A stretch of DNA of 44,526 nucleotides from CAZJRQ01 sp964548535 (GCA_964548535.1 CAZJRQ010000020.1:1-44526), one strand, 5' to 3'; positions 1 through 8,682 are shown, counted from the first letter of the stretch. Translations and numbers: made by a program. The notes: generated from the sequence alone by a model not told the origin.

Positions 1-42
1 TAATGGATTGTGGGAGTTAGGATGCTTATTTAATAAAAAAAA

Positions 43-70
43 GGAACGAAAATTTTATTCGTTCCTTTTT
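43..70 (+). terminator. Rho-independent terminator
   Basis: An 8-bp perfect stem (GGAACGAA / TTCGTTCC, 43-50 with 58-65) with an 8-nt loop is followed by a T run and preceded by an A run. It could therefore work in both directions. It probably ends a gene lying left of the window. Confidence 0.75.
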
Positions 71-100
71 TATGGCATCTAAACTTGTATTCTCACTTTG

Positions 101-200
101 NNNNNNNNNNNNNNNNNNNNNNNNNNNNNNNNNNNNNNNNNNNNNNNNNNNNNNNNNNNNNNNNNNNNNNNNNNNNNNNNNNNNNNNNNNNNNNNNNNNN
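101..200. other. Assembly gap (100 N)
   Basis: Exactly 100 unknown bases, the usual scaffold placeholder. The real length is unknown. Sequence resumes at 201 exactly at the first base of an 86-bp repeat, so the repeat is a likely cause of the contig break. Confidence 0.97.
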
Positions 201-286
201 TTACCACGCGGATTAGAAGTATGGCATGTTAAGTCGAGCGAGGTACGAGCGATTACGTGAATTGCCCCGTGCGGGCTAGCACCCCT
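201..286. repeat. 86-bp intergenic repeat, copy 1
   Basis: 85 of 86 bases are identical to 436-521; the single difference is C at 256 against T at 491. It is richer in G+C than its surroundings and contains a small hairpin, GCCCCG/CGGGGC-like, near its right end. The left boundary cannot be set because it abuts the assembly gap. No open reading frame of note is present. Confidence 0.9.
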
Positions 287-365
287 CGCGGAAAGTTAGT
301 TGGTGGGGGTGACTTTGAGTTGCTCGGGTTGGAGATTGTGGTGATTTTTTTGTTAATATTGCATG

Positions 366-400
366 AAAAAGACAAAGCTGAAATTGGCTTTGTCTTTTTT
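366..400. terminator. Bidirectional rho-independent terminator
   Basis: A 13-bp stem (AAAAAGACAAAGC, 366-378, with GCTTTGTCTTTTT, 387-399) and an 8-nt loop have an A run on the left and a T run on the right. On the minus strand it lies downstream of the cardiolipin synthase gene and probably ends that transcript, with the second repeat copy inside the 3' UTR. Confidence 0.8.
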
Positions 401-435
401 AAAAATTTGATTTTTTTACTATCTAAATCAATCTG

Positions 436-521
436 TTACCACGCGGATTAGAAGTATGGCATGTTAAGTCGAGCGAGGTACGAGCGATTATGTGAATTGC
501 CCCGTGCGGGCTAGCACCCCT
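436..521. repeat. 86-bp intergenic repeat, copy 2
   Basis: Direct copy of 201-286 with one substitution. It ends two bases from the stop codon of the cardiolipin synthase gene on the minus strand, so it would be transcribed as that gene's 3' UTR. Unlike copy 1, it continues into GGCTAGAGGAGGGG, which is the end of the cls coding sequence. Confidence 0.9.
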
Positions 522-523
522 GG

Positions 524-2077
524 CTAGAGGAGGGGGGAGAATACTTTTAGTATTGCGGAGAGCATTCGACTTCTTAATGGGCGGTTTTTACAGTATTCTG
601 GGGTTATTTCTTCACAATTGTTTTGTGAAATATATATAAAGTCAGCTTTTGTTTCCATAACGGCTGGTGACTTGTACATGAGCGTTGCACACTCGAAATG
701 CAGATATAAACTTCTGTAATCTAAATTTATTGTTCCGACAATTGCTGTGGTGTCATCTGCTACAAAGTTCTTTGCGTGTATAAATCCTTTGTATTCATAA
801 ATCTTTACTCCGCTTGCAATTAAATCGGAGTAGTATGATTGTGCAATTGAACGTACATACCACTTGTCTGGGATTCCGGGTAAAACTAATCGCACATCAA
901 CCCCGCTTTTTGCAGCGTATGAAATTGCTGTCAAAAGCTCATTATCTGGAATAAGATATGGTGTTGTGATGTAGATGTAATCTGTTGCGTTGTTAATTAC
1001 ATCTAGAAAAACTAGCTGGCTTACTGTTTCAGTGTCTAGGGGTGAATCGCCGAATGGCTGAACATAGCCCTTTGCGTCTGTCGGAATCAAATCTTCTTCA
1101 GGTCTGAAGTCATCATAGTCGGACGCTAATCCTGTGCCTTCAACTACTTCCCACATTTGCAAAAACATCATTGTAAAGTTCCAAACACCCTCGCCTTTAA
1201 GCATAACTGCTGTGTCTTTCCAATGTCCGAAACGTTCTTTTCGATTGATGTATTCATCGGCTAGATTTACACCGCCGTTGAATGCGACATTTCCGTCAAT
1301 AACGCAGATTTTTCTATGGTCGCGGTTGTTTTGTACTGAAGAAAGCATTGGTCTGAACGGATTGAAAACTTTACACTTTATGCCTATCTTTCTAAGTTTT
1401 TTATCATATCTATAAGGCATTAAATATTGTGTACCCATTCCGTCATAAAGCAGTCTAATCTCAACGCCATCTTTTGATTTTTGAATGAGTATATTCTCAA
1501 TTGTATCCCACATATATCCTTGGTCGATTATAAAATACTCAAGGAAAATGAATTTTTTTGCTTTTTTTAGCTCACGTATCATAGCGGCGAATTTTTCTTC
1601 TCCAACCTTAAAATATTCAACAGTGGTATTTTTATAAATTGGATATCCGCCGCGATGATCGATATAGTTGGTTAGGTTATAGAAATTTTTATCATCAAGT
1701 TTTAATTCCTCTGCAATTTTTGGATCGTACGGTAAATATGGTTTCGTGTTTGCGCATTTTTTGATGTGCGCGTTACGTAATTTCTTGGTGCTGTATTGGT
1801 TGGTTAATACAAAATACGCAACTGTTGCAAATATCGGAATTGTAAGTATCGGAATAATCCATGCTAGCTTGTAGGCGGGGTTTTCAGGCTTGTTAAGAAT
1901 ATAAACCGTAAGTGCTAGACCGATTATTGTAAATACATAGTAAGTTACTGTTGAGGAACGTTCACTCAGTCTAAAAAACGGAAGAAGTAAAAATCCAATT
2001 TGTAGCAAAAGCAGAAGGATAATAGTTGTTCTCTGTGAAAACAAAATATTAACTATTTTTTTGAAAAACTTAAACAT
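524..2077 (-). CDS. cls: Cardiolipin synthase
   Basis: Joins two phosphatidylglycerol molecules into cardiolipin and glycerol at the membrane. The 517-aa protein has the bacterial Cls layout: two N-terminal membrane helices (about 15-36 and 43-61, with more hydrophobic sequence to 92), then two phospholipase-D active-site motifs, HRKICVIDG (H254, K256, D261) and HAKNFVADD (H434, K436, D441). The C-terminus, SPLL, is typical of Firmicutes Cls. The ATG at 2077 follows an AAAGGA site, and a TTGTAA-17-TATAAT promoter lies just upstream. A second PLD-type protein is at 29885. Family assignment is firm; the substrate is inferred from the family. Confidence 0.93.
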   Translation of the reverse strand: MFKFFKKIVNILFSQRTTIILLLLLQIGFLLLPFFRLSERSSTVTYYVFTIIGLALTVYILNKPENPAYKLAWIIPILTIPIFATVAYFVLTNQYSTKKLRNAHIKKCANTKPYLPYDPKIAEELKLDDKNFYNLTNYIDHRGGYPIYKNTTVEYFKVGEEKFAAMIRELKKAKKFIFLEYFIIDQGYMWDTIENILIQKSKDGVEIRLLYDGMGTQYLMPYRYDKKLRKIGIKCKVFNPFRPMLSSVQNNRDHRKICVIDGNVAFNGGVNLADEYINRKERFGHWKDTAVMLKGEGVWNFTMMFLQMWEVVEGTGLASDYDDFRPEEDLIPTDAKGYVQPFGDSPLDTETVSQLVFLDVINNATDYIYITTPYLIPDNELLTAISYAAKSGVDVRLVLPGIPDKWYVRSIAQSYYSDLIASGVKIYEYKGFIHAKNFVADDTTAIVGTINLDYRSLYLHFECATLMYKSPAVMETKADFIYISQNNCEEITPEYCKNRPLRSRMLSAILKVFSPLL

Positions 2078-2123
2078 TGCTAATCCTTTCTTTTAGGTTT
2101 ATTTGGAAACGTATATTCTTCTT

Positions 2124-2152
2124 ATTATATCATATTGTTTGCCATTTTACAA
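2124..2152 (-). promoter_or_regulatory. Sigma-A promoter of cls
   Basis: On the minus strand, TTGTAA (2147-2152) and TATAAT (2124-2129) are separated by 17 bp. They lie about 50 bp before the cls start. Confidence 0.6.
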
Positions 2153-2211
2153 CATAAATATGCAAAATAATTTTGTGTTATATTTTAGAAAGTATCTTTA
2201 CAATATAAAAT

Positions 2212-2243
2212 AAAAATAGCTCCACAGCAAATGCTATGGAGCT
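2212..2243 (-). terminator. Terminator of the zinc-ribbon gene
   Basis: A 12-bp stem (2218-2229 with 2232-2243) has one pair that is U-G on the minus strand and a mismatch on the plus strand. It is followed on the minus strand by ATTTTTA. It starts six bases after the stop codon of the gene at 2250. Confidence 0.75.
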
Positions 2244-2249
2244 GAATTT

Positions 2250-3128
2250 TTAAATAAACATACCCATTAATTCTTGCTCGATTTTATCTTTTTTAACACT
2301 TTCGCCGTCAATAGAAATATTCGATACTTTTATCTTTGCAACGGCTTTGAATTTAATTACATATTGCTCGCCGCGACTGTTTTCACCGCTATATGTGGCA
2401 GTAAATGTTATCGGATTATATGACCACTTGCCAGATTTATAGTAACTATCAATTGCCTGACCGTAATTTGAATTTGACATTTTCATGTCGGTATCAAACT
2501 TATATGTAGATAATCTTATTCTAAATACTTGAGCTGCAAAAATGACAATGTAAATAACGGCTACCACAACAAATGCTTTTATACACTTCTTAATCAGCTT
2601 TGCTTTTGATTTTTTAGGCTTGTGCGGCTTAGCTATATCACGCTCATGCTTTTTTGTATTGTTACGCTGCGGTGGAATTGCAGCAGAGCATGGCTCAGCC
2701 TGCGGTCTTTGATTTTGAGGCTGCGTTTGATTATTTGTTTGATGCATTCTTTGGCTTTGTTCAGAATTCCGCATTTGTCCGCGACTATTGCCTTGCTGAT
2801 ATCTATTAGCTTGATTAGTATTGTGCGTTTGTTTATGTCTATTATTTTGTCCGGATCCAGATCTATTGGTCGTGGTCGGCTGTGGACGATTTGTCCGTCC
2901 GGCTTGCTGACTATACTGAGAATCTTGGTTTTGATTAGGTCGATAATTTGGATGCTCATAAACACGTTTTGGCATTTTCTGATTATATTCAGTTTGTCTG
3001 TAATTATTTTGTCTATCAGGCTGATTTTGTGCCTGACTCCTATTTGCAGGTACAACTTTACCGCAATTAGGGCAAATCTTCATCCCGTCTGAAATTTTTG
3101 CATGACAGGACTGACAAATCTTACTCAT
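2250..3128 (-). CDS. Zinc-ribbon membrane protein with N/Q-rich linker
   Basis: Function not known. The 292-aa protein starts with a zinc ribbon (C5, C8, C19, C22). An unusually long N/Q/R-rich low-complexity linker follows (about 30-155), then a basic stretch, one membrane helix (about 183-202), and a roughly 90-residue C-terminal domain that is probably outside the cell. Zinc-ribbon plus single-helix proteins are common in Clostridia and few have known roles. It starts 18 bp after the lexA stop, on the same strand, and ends at its own terminator, so it is probably co-transcribed with lexA. Long frames on both strands inside the linker are by-products of the biased composition. Confidence 0.75.
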   Translation of the reverse strand: MSKICQSCHAKISDGMKICPNCGKVVPANRSQAQNQPDRQNNYRQTEYNQKMPKRVYEHPNYRPNQNQDSQYSQQAGRTNRPQPTTTNRSGSGQNNRHKQTHNTNQANRYQQGNSRGQMRNSEQSQRMHQTNNQTQPQNQRPQAEPCSAAIPPQRNNTKKHERDIAKPHKPKKSKAKLIKKCIKAFVVVAVIYIVIFAAQVFRIRLSTYKFDTDMKMSNSNYGQAIDSYYKSGKWSYNPITFTATYSGENSRGEQYVIKFKAVAKIKVSNISIDGESVKKDKIEQELMGMFI

Positions 3129-3146
3129 ATATAAAACCTCATTAAT

Positions 3147-3731
3147 TTAAAGATATCTAACAACAGCAATAACTCTTCCAAGAATAGAAACCTCATCTAC
3201 AATAATAGGGTCCATAGAATCGTTTTCAGGCTGAAGTCTAAAATGACCGTCTTCCTTATAGAATGTTTTTACAGTTGCACTGTCGCCGTCGACAAGACAA
3301 ACCGCAATTACGCCGTTTTCAACTACAGGAGTTTGCTCTGCAATAACAATATCACCGTCTAAAATAGCGGCATTTATCATTGATTCACCTCTAACCTTTA
3401 GAGCGAACAGAGGGTTTGAGTAGTTCTTATTAGGCTGAAAGCTGATATAGTCTGTAATATCTTCAATGGCAGTTATTGGTACACCCGCAGTAACTGTACC
3501 GACTAGCGGTACGCTTGTGCTGTTTCTGCCTACAAGTCTGATTGCACGGTTTTGGTTAGCTCCTTTTTCAAGCAGACCTTTTTCAGTCAAAGAAGCTATG
3601 TATCTATGTGCGGTGGAAGTGGATTTGAATCCAAATTCCGCACAAATTTCACGTACTGTAGGAGGATAACCTTCTTCAAGGCGCTGTTTAATAAATTCAA
3701 ATACACGTCTTTCGTTATCTGATATTTTCAT
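3147..3731 (-). CDS. lexA: LexA SOS repressor
   Basis: Represses DNA-damage genes and cleaves itself when RecA filaments form. The 194-aa protein has an N-terminal winged helix-turn-helix (about 1-65), then the Ala82-Gly83 cleavage site within TVTAGVP. The S24-type peptidase dyad is Ser117 (GESM) and Lys155 (ATVKTF). Length is normal for Firmicutes LexA. It lies 72 bp downstream of murC on the same strand. I found no clear palindromic SOS box of the GAAC-N4-GTTC kind upstream, so autoregulation is not visible and readthrough from murC is possible. Confidence 0.95.
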   Translation of the reverse strand: MKISDNERRVFEFIKQRLEEGYPPTVREICAEFGFKSTSTAHRYIASLTEKGLLEKGANQNRAIRLVGRNSTSVPLVGTVTAGVPITAIEDITDYISFQPNKNYSNPLFALKVRGESMINAAILDGDIVIAEQTPVVENGVIAVCLVDGDSATVKTFYKEDGHFRLQPENDSMDPIIVDEVSILGRVIAVVRYL

Positions 3732-3803
3732 CTTACATCATTCCTTTCAAAGCGATGAGAAATTAGTTTCTGTTTCGTTTTTCTGGGCTTTTTAGCAGCT
3801 ATA

Positions 3804-5222
3804 TTAATTTTCGCGAAGCTTTTTGGATAGCTTTTTTGCAACCTTATAAACATCACCGCAGCCAAGTGTTATTACTAAATCGCCGTCCTTACAGTTTTTT
3901 GCGAGATAGTCAACAACCTGTTCAAAGTTATAATCTTTTTGTTCTGCTGTTTGCTTGTCAGCTACTTCATGGGATGTTTCAAAGCAAACTGAACCGTCGA
4001 TTTTTTCTGCCAAATCTTCTGAATAAATACCAAGTGTATTCTTTTCACGACTTCCCATAATATCAGTGATAACTGCAACATCTGCAATAGATAGTGAAGT
4101 TACAAAATCATTAAACAAAGTTTTAGTTCTTGAGTATGTGAATGGTTGGAAAACCGCCCAAACACGATTGAAATCCAAGCCTTTGGAAGCTTTTAAAGTA
4201 CAGCTGATTTCTTGTGGGTGATGAGCATAGTCGTCAACGATTGTAATGCCGTTTACAACGTCGATTTTTTCAAAACGTCTTATAGCTCCTCTAAAAGTTT
4301 GAAGTCCCAAAGCTATTCCGTCATATGAAACGTTTGAATATCTAGCGGCAGCAATTGCGGCAAGAGCATTCAAAACGTTATGCTCACCAGGGACATGAAT
4401 TGCAAGCTGGCACTGTTTTTCGCCTTTATAATAAAGATTAAAATCAGTTTGAAGTCCTTTTTTGCCAATGATTTCAGCAGAGTAGTCGTTCTTTCGGTCA
4501 AAGCCGAAAGTGATAATCTCTTTATCAAGACCGTCAACAGCTTTAAGAGTATTAGCGTCATCACCGTTTACAACCAAAGCTTTAGTTGCCTTGCTTGCGA
4601 ATTTTCTGAATGACTTGATAATATTCTCTAGAGTACCGAAGTAGTCGAGATGGTCGGCGTCTATATTTAGTATAACTGCAACGTCAGGATAAAGTGTAAG
4701 GAAGTGGTCAACAAACTCACAAGCCTCACAAACCATTATATCGCTTTTGCCGTACTTGCCAGAACCGCCGATGCTAGGGAGTTTTCCGCCGATAACACAG
4801 GAAATGTCGACACCCTCTTCAACGAAAATCTGTGTAAGCATTGAAGATGTTGTGGTTTTTCCGTGAGTTCCTGAAATGCAAACGGCGTTATCATACCAGC
4901 TTGTTACAAGTCCTAAAAGCTCAGAGCGTTCAATAACCAAAGCATCACTTTCCTTAGCTGCAATAAGCTCAGGATTATCGGACATAATAGCAGCTGTATA
5001 AACGATAAGTTGGGCACCTTTGATATTTTCAGCACGCTGTCCCATAAAAACAGTAATGCCCAGATTTCTTACAGCGTCAAGCGTTTCGGTTTCGTTATTG
5101 TCAGAACCAGTAATGGTGTAGCCTTGTGCATGAAGAATCTGAACCATTGGATACATACCAGAACCGCCGATTCCGATAAAATGCACATTTTTTATAGATT
5201 TTAAAGTTTCGTTGGAAATCAT
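3804..5222 (-). CDS. murC: UDP-N-acetylmuramate--L-alanine ligase
   Basis: Cytoplasmic ATP-dependent enzyme that adds the first amino acid, L-alanine, to UDP-MurNAc in peptidoglycan precursor synthesis. The 472-aa protein shows the N-terminal nucleotide-binding motif HFIGIGGSGM (about 14-23), the Mur ligase P-loop GTHGKTTT (about 118-125), and the C-terminal region with DDYAHHP that is typical of MurC. It is transcribed away from spoVG, with a 171-bp AT-rich gap between them, and lies upstream of lexA. Length and motif order are normal. Confidence 0.96.
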   Translation of the reverse strand: MISNETLKSIKNVHFIGIGGSGMYPMVQILHAQGYTITGSDNNETETLDAVRNLGITVFMGQRAENIKGAQLIVYTAAIMSDNPELIAAKESDALVIERSELLGLVTSWYDNAVCISGTHGKTTTSSMLTQIFVEEGVDISCVIGGKLPSIGGSGKYGKSDIMVCEACEFVDHFLTLYPDVAVILNIDADHLDYFGTLENIIKSFRKFASKATKALVVNGDDANTLKAVDGLDKEIITFGFDRKNDYSAEIIGKKGLQTDFNLYYKGEKQCQLAIHVPGEHNVLNALAAIAAARYSNVSYDGIALGLQTFRGAIRRFEKIDVVNGITIVDDYAHHPQEISCTLKASKGLDFNRVWAVFQPFTYSRTKTLFNDFVTSLSIADVAVITDIMGSREKNTLGIYSEDLAEKIDGSVCFETSHEVADKQTAEQKDYNFEQVVDYLAKNCKDGDLVITLGCGDVYKVAKKLSKKLREN

Positions 5223-5393
5223 TTAAATAAGCCTCATTTCAAATAAAAATCTTTCAAAAAGAATATACGTTTATATATATACTTATTATAGTACATTTTT
5301 TCAAAAAAATAAACCCCTTTTTGAATATTTTTTTATTTTTGGGTAAAAATTTTTATATAAGCAAAATAAAAAGAGCAGAAAGGATAAGACGAA

Positions 5394-5687
5394 ATGAATA
5401 TAACTGAAATTAAAGTGCGAAAACTAATGTCAGATGGCAAATTGCGAGGAATAGTAAGCATTACTATTGATGAGGTGCTTGCAATCCATGACATAAAAGT
5501 AGTTCAAGGTGAAGAAAGGCTTTTTGTTGCAATGCCAAGCCGTCGTGATGATACAGGAATGTTTCGCGACATAGTTCACCCAATATCAGCCGATTCAAGA
5601 GTTGATATAGAATCACAAATTCTATCAGCCTATAAAATGGAATTAGACAGACAGAATGTAGAAAACGATTCGTCAGTAGTTTCATAG
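5394..5687 (+). CDS. spoVG: SpoVG family regulator
   Basis: Small (97-aa) nucleic-acid-binding protein of the SpoVG family. It matches the family over nearly its full length, including the start MNITEIKVRK and the central FVAMPSRR. In Bacillus and Staphylococcus SpoVG affects sporulation, division and virulence genes and binds DNA or RNA; the role here is not known. A strong AGAAAGGAT site precedes the ATG. It is a single-gene unit closed by the terminator at 5701-5742. An acidic, variable C-terminal tail follows the conserved domain. Confidence 0.96.
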   Translation: MNITEIKVRKLMSDGKLRGIVSITIDEVLAIHDIKVVQGEERLFVAMPSRRDDTGMFRDIVHPISADSRVDIESQILSAYKMELDRQNVENDSSVVS

Positions 5688-5700
5688 ATTTTAATATTGC

Positions 5701-5742
5701 AACTAAGGAATGCTCCATATTAGGAACATTCCTTAGTTTTTA
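5701..5742 (+). terminator. Terminator of spoVG
   Basis: A 16-bp stem (5701-5716 with 5723-5738, one G-U pair) with a 6-nt loop is followed by TTTTTAT. It also lies between the convergent spoVG and thrB genes. The minus-strand side has no good T run, so action on thrB is doubtful. Confidence 0.8.
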
Positions 5743-5746
5743 TATA

Positions 5747-6634
5747 TTATATTAAAACAGTTCCACAATTGTCAATACGGAATTCTCGTACTTCCCAGCC
5801 GTCGAGACCAGCATTTTTCAGTGAGAATTTCATTTTGCCTTCAAAGTAAGTGTTATCCTCATCAACAATCGCCATAACAGTAGGGCCAGCACCGCTTATA
5901 TATGCGCCATAAGCACCATGAGTATATGCAATATCAAAAGCCTCACGACAGTGTGGGATTAGTTCCATTCTATAAGGCTGGTGCAGTTTGTCATGAACAG
6001 CAGTTCTTAAATTTTCAAACTTCCCAGTAAGAAGTGATGCTGAAAATAGTGCTGCACGTGAAAGATTATAAACTGCGTCCTTATGAGAAATTTCAGTAGG
6101 CAGACAAGCTCTTGCAAGCTCAGTCTTAAGCTCAAAATCTGGAATAATCGCAACAAATTTAAGCTTTGTGAAAACTTCCTGCTTAACCCAATGTACTTTT
6201 CTTCCGTCAAAAACAGCTGTTACAATTCCGCCCAGCAGAGCTGGAGCTGTGTTGTCGGGATGTCCCTCAATCTGAGCCGCTAAGTCAACCAAATCGTCAG
6301 TTGAAAGCGGATTTCCAAGCATTGTATTTGCACCGACAAGTCCGGCTACTATACAGGCAGATGAAGAACCAAGCCCTCTAGCCATTGGAATGTTATTTGA
6401 TTGAACAAGTTTAAGTCCGTCAAGTTTTTTTCCGCACAGTTCAAAAAGATCCTTAGCTGAAACGTATATTAGATTTTTTTCATCAGTAGGAATTTCTAGT
6501 CCGTCGGCAGATGAAATGTCAATGCGGTCTGACTCTTCCATTTCTACATAGTTATAAAACGTAAGAGCAAGCCCTAGCGCGTCAAAGCCAGCACCTAAAT
6601 TAGCTGACGTTGCAGGGATTTGTATTTTAATCAT
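5747..6634 (-). CDS. thrB: Homoserine kinase
   Basis: GHMP-family kinase that phosphorylates homoserine with ATP, the step before threonine synthase. The 295-aa protein has the N-terminal SATSANLGAGFD-type substrate motif, starting at about residue 7. The family's ATP-binding loop, ARGLGSSSACI, is at about 85-95, and the C-terminal motif SGAGPTVMAI is also present. It follows hom with a 33-bp gap on the same strand, so the pair is one unit for the threonine branch. Threonine synthase (thrC) is not in the window. Confidence 0.95.
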   Translation of the reverse strand: MIKIQIPATSANLGAGFDALGLALTFYNYVEMEESDRIDISSADGLEIPTDEKNLIYVSAKDLFELCGKKLDGLKLVQSNNIPMARGLGSSSACIVAGLVGANTMLGNPLSTDDLVDLAAQIEGHPDNTAPALLGGIVTAVFDGRKVHWVKQEVFTKLKFVAIIPDFELKTELARACLPTEISHKDAVYNLSRAALFSASLLTGKFENLRTAVHDKLHQPYRMELIPHCREAFDIAYTHGAYGAYISGAGPTVMAIVDEDNTYFEGKMKFSLKNAGLDGWEVREFRIDNCGTVLI

Positions 6635-6667
6635 AAGTTTATCTTATCCTTGAGTATAAATTTGATT

Positions 6668-7906
6668 TTAAAGAAGTCTGATTTTGCTTGCAATTTCAGC
6701 TGAATGAGAAAGAATTGTCAAGTTAGAATCAATCTCAGATTCAACCATATTTGGAGTAATAAATGCAAGTTCGTTATCAGGTCTGCCAGCACGCTCAATG
6801 TATATTAGCTTTCCGAACATTTCAGAAATTGCAGGCTTTAATGAGTCAACATCGTCAGCTTTAATACGCACGTACATTGAATTTTCAATTGTCTTGTAAG
6901 GTACAACATAATCGTCATCCTCACACTCGTCCCAGCTCATAGCCAAAACCTTATCTTTATGCTTTAGGCAGTCGATAATATCACCAACAACAGCAGAAGC
7001 AGTTGGAAGTTTTCCAGCACCCTGTCCGTAGAACATAACGTCGCCAACGCCGTCGCCAGTAACTGAAATAGCATTGTAAACATCATCAACAGATGCTAAA
7101 AGATTGCTCTTTGAAACAAGTCTAGGGCAAACGATAGCTGAAACCTTATCATCACCCGCAGGCTTTACAGAACCCATAAGCTTGATTGCGTATCCAGCGT
7201 TTTCAGCATACTCAACGTCATCAAGAGTGATGTTTGAAATACCAGAGCAGTGTACTTTATCAGGATGAATTTCTTTTCCGTAAGCAAGTGAACCTAAGAT
7301 GGAAATCTTACGGCAAGCATCATGTCCCTCAACGTCAGCAGTAGGGTCAGCCTCAGCATATCCAAACTCCTGAGCCATTTTAAGTGCAGCTGCAAAATCC
7401 ATTTGATCCTTAATCATTTTAGTTAGGATAAAGTTAGTAGTGCCATTTAGGATACCAGAAATTTGCTCAATTTTATTACCAGCAAGACATTTATTAAGCG
7501 GTCTGATAATTGGAATACCGCCGCCAACACTTGCCTCAAATAGATAGTTACAATTATGTTCTCTAGCAATTTTAAGTAGTTCAGCACCGTGAGTTGCAAC
7601 AAGCTCCTTATTAGATGTAACAACGCTCTTGCCTGCTTCTAAAAGTCTCTTAGTGTAATCATAAGCAAATGTAGCACCGCCGACAACCTCAGCAACAACT
7701 TCAATCTCATTATCATTTAAAATAACATTAAAGTCCTTAACAAGCTTATCTTCGTTAGAATCGCCAGGGAAATCTCTTAAATCACAAATGTATTTAATTT
7801 CACACTCTCTGCCAACCTTTTTAGCTATAGAATCGTGGTTCTTATCAAACAGCTCAGCAGTACCTGAACCTACAACACCATATCCTATTATTGCAATCTT
7901 ACCCAT
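6668..7906 (-). CDS. hom: Homoserine dehydrogenase
   Basis: NAD(P)H-dependent reduction of aspartate semialdehyde to homoserine, the branch point to threonine and methionine. The 412-aa protein has an N-terminal Rossmann motif GYGVVGSGT (about 8-16), the catalytic-domain motifs GILNGTTNFIL and EADPTADVEGHDA, and a C-terminal ACT domain (about 340-412). The ACT domain probably gives threonine feedback control. It lies between an ACT-domain regulator gene (77-bp gap) and thrB (33-bp gap). The length is that of the common ACT-containing Gram-positive form. Confidence 0.96.
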   Translation of the reverse strand: MGKIAIIGYGVVGSGTAELFDKNHDSIAKKVGRECEIKYICDLRDFPGDSNEDKLVKDFNVILNDNEIEVVAEVVGGATFAYDYTKRLLEAGKSVVTSNKELVATHGAELLKIAREHNCNYLFEASVGGGIPIIRPLNKCLAGNKIEQISGILNGTTNFILTKMIKDQMDFAAALKMAQEFGYAEADPTADVEGHDACRKISILGSLAYGKEIHPDKVHCSGISNITLDDVEYAENAGYAIKLMGSVKPAGDDKVSAIVCPRLVSKSNLLASVDDVYNAISVTGDGVGDVMFYGQGAGKLPTASAVVGDIIDCLKHKDKVLAMSWDECEDDDYVVPYKTIENSMYVRIKADDVDSLKPAISEMFGKLIYIERAGRPDNELAFITPNMVESEIDSNLTILSHSAEIASKIRLL

Positions 7907-7983
7907 AAAAAATACCCTTTTCCTTTCTGAAATTGCATTTGCAAATTCCGTCTGGTTTTCCAGACAAGTTCTATATTATTTTA

Positions 7984-8430
7984 TTATTCACCAGAAATTA
8001 TTTTAACATCAACAACTCCTACGATTTTTGAAAGCTCAGATTTAAGAATAGATGTGTTCATTACATCCTGCTCAAACCTAACCGATATTGTAACAGTAGC
8101 CACTGAATCGATAGGAATGTTTTGATTGATTGTTAAGATATTAGTGTTCAGCTCATATAGCTTTGAGATTATTGATGAAAGTACACCCTTTTCATCCCTC
8201 AGCAAGCAATAAACTGATACTATATTATTAGTCAACTGTTCCTCATAATTGAAAACTGAGTCTTTATATTTATAGTAGGCACTGCGTGAAATTCCAACCT
8301 CACGGCATGCCTCTGCAGAAGTCGAAACTTCTCCTCTTGCTTTCATTCGCTTTGCCTTTATTACCTTCAAAATTATCTCAGGTAAAACGTCTGAGTTTAC
8401 AATTACCAGCTTGTTTTGATTGTAAGTCAA
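7984..8430 (-). CDS. ACT-domain protein, PheB/UPF0735 family
   Basis: The family is a small cytoplasmic protein with an N-terminal helical, HTH-like segment (ACREVGISRSAYYKYKD) and a C-terminal ACT domain (about 70-148), often found beside hom. It is presumed to sense an amino acid; its target is unproven. I place the start at TTG 8430, giving 148 aa, because GGGGGTGG lies 5 nt upstream and this gives the usual family length. A longer frame from ATG 8502 would place that ATG in the -35 box of a consensus promoter, so it could not be in the transcript. Confidence 0.85.
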   Translation of the reverse strand: MTYNQNKLVIVNSDVLPEIILKVIKAKRMKARGEVSTSAEACREVGISRSAYYKYKDSVFNYEEQLTNNIVSVYCLLRDEKGVLSSIISKLYELNTNILTINQNIPIDSVATVTISVRFEQDVMNTSILKSELSKIVGVVDVKIISGE

Positions 8431-8473
8431 ATGAGTCCACCCCCAACAAACAAGTGTATTTACAATAGATACA

Positions 8474-8502
8474 AATATAACACATTTTTCACTCTTTGTC
8501 AA
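8474..8502 (-). promoter_or_regulatory. Sigma-A promoter of the ACT-hom-thrB operon
   Basis: Minus strand: TTGACA (8497-8502), 17-bp spacer, TATATT (8474-8479). The expected transcript start is near 8467, leaving a leader of about 37 nt to the TTG at 8430. The rest of the gap to the V-ATPase operon (8503-8682) is AT-rich with no gene. Confidence 0.75.
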
Positions 8503-8682
8503 GGTGAGAAAAGCTATTTACATATGATATTTATTATAAGAAATATACATTATTATAAAAGGGCGGTTTCAGAAAATAACTTTAAATAGGTAGTTTTTTG
8601 AAAAAATCAACTAAGTTTGTATCGTTATTATATTCTTAATAGTACAAGATACACAAAAAGGAATTACGATGTCGTATATTTC

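Noticed and set aside
257..451. 64-aa plus-strand frame between the repeats
   Set aside because: It runs across a repeat copy and a terminator hairpin and has no ribosome site.
201..521. CRISPR array
   Set aside because: Only two 86-bp copies, a 149-bp spacer containing a terminator, and no cas genes.
2622..3092. Long open frames on both strands inside the zinc-ribbon gene (156 aa plus strand, 140 aa minus strand)
   Set aside because: They follow from the N/Q-rich low-complexity codons of the real gene. Neither has a family-like sequence or a placed ribosome site.
3732..3803. SOS box upstream of lexA
   Set aside because: I looked for GAAC-N4-GTTC-type palindromes in the murC-lexA gap and found none.
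7907..7983. Terminator or attenuator between the ACT gene and hom
   Set aside because: GTCTGG/CCAGAC forms a six-base stem with a four-base loop, but no T run follows on the minus strand. The operon is more simply continuous.
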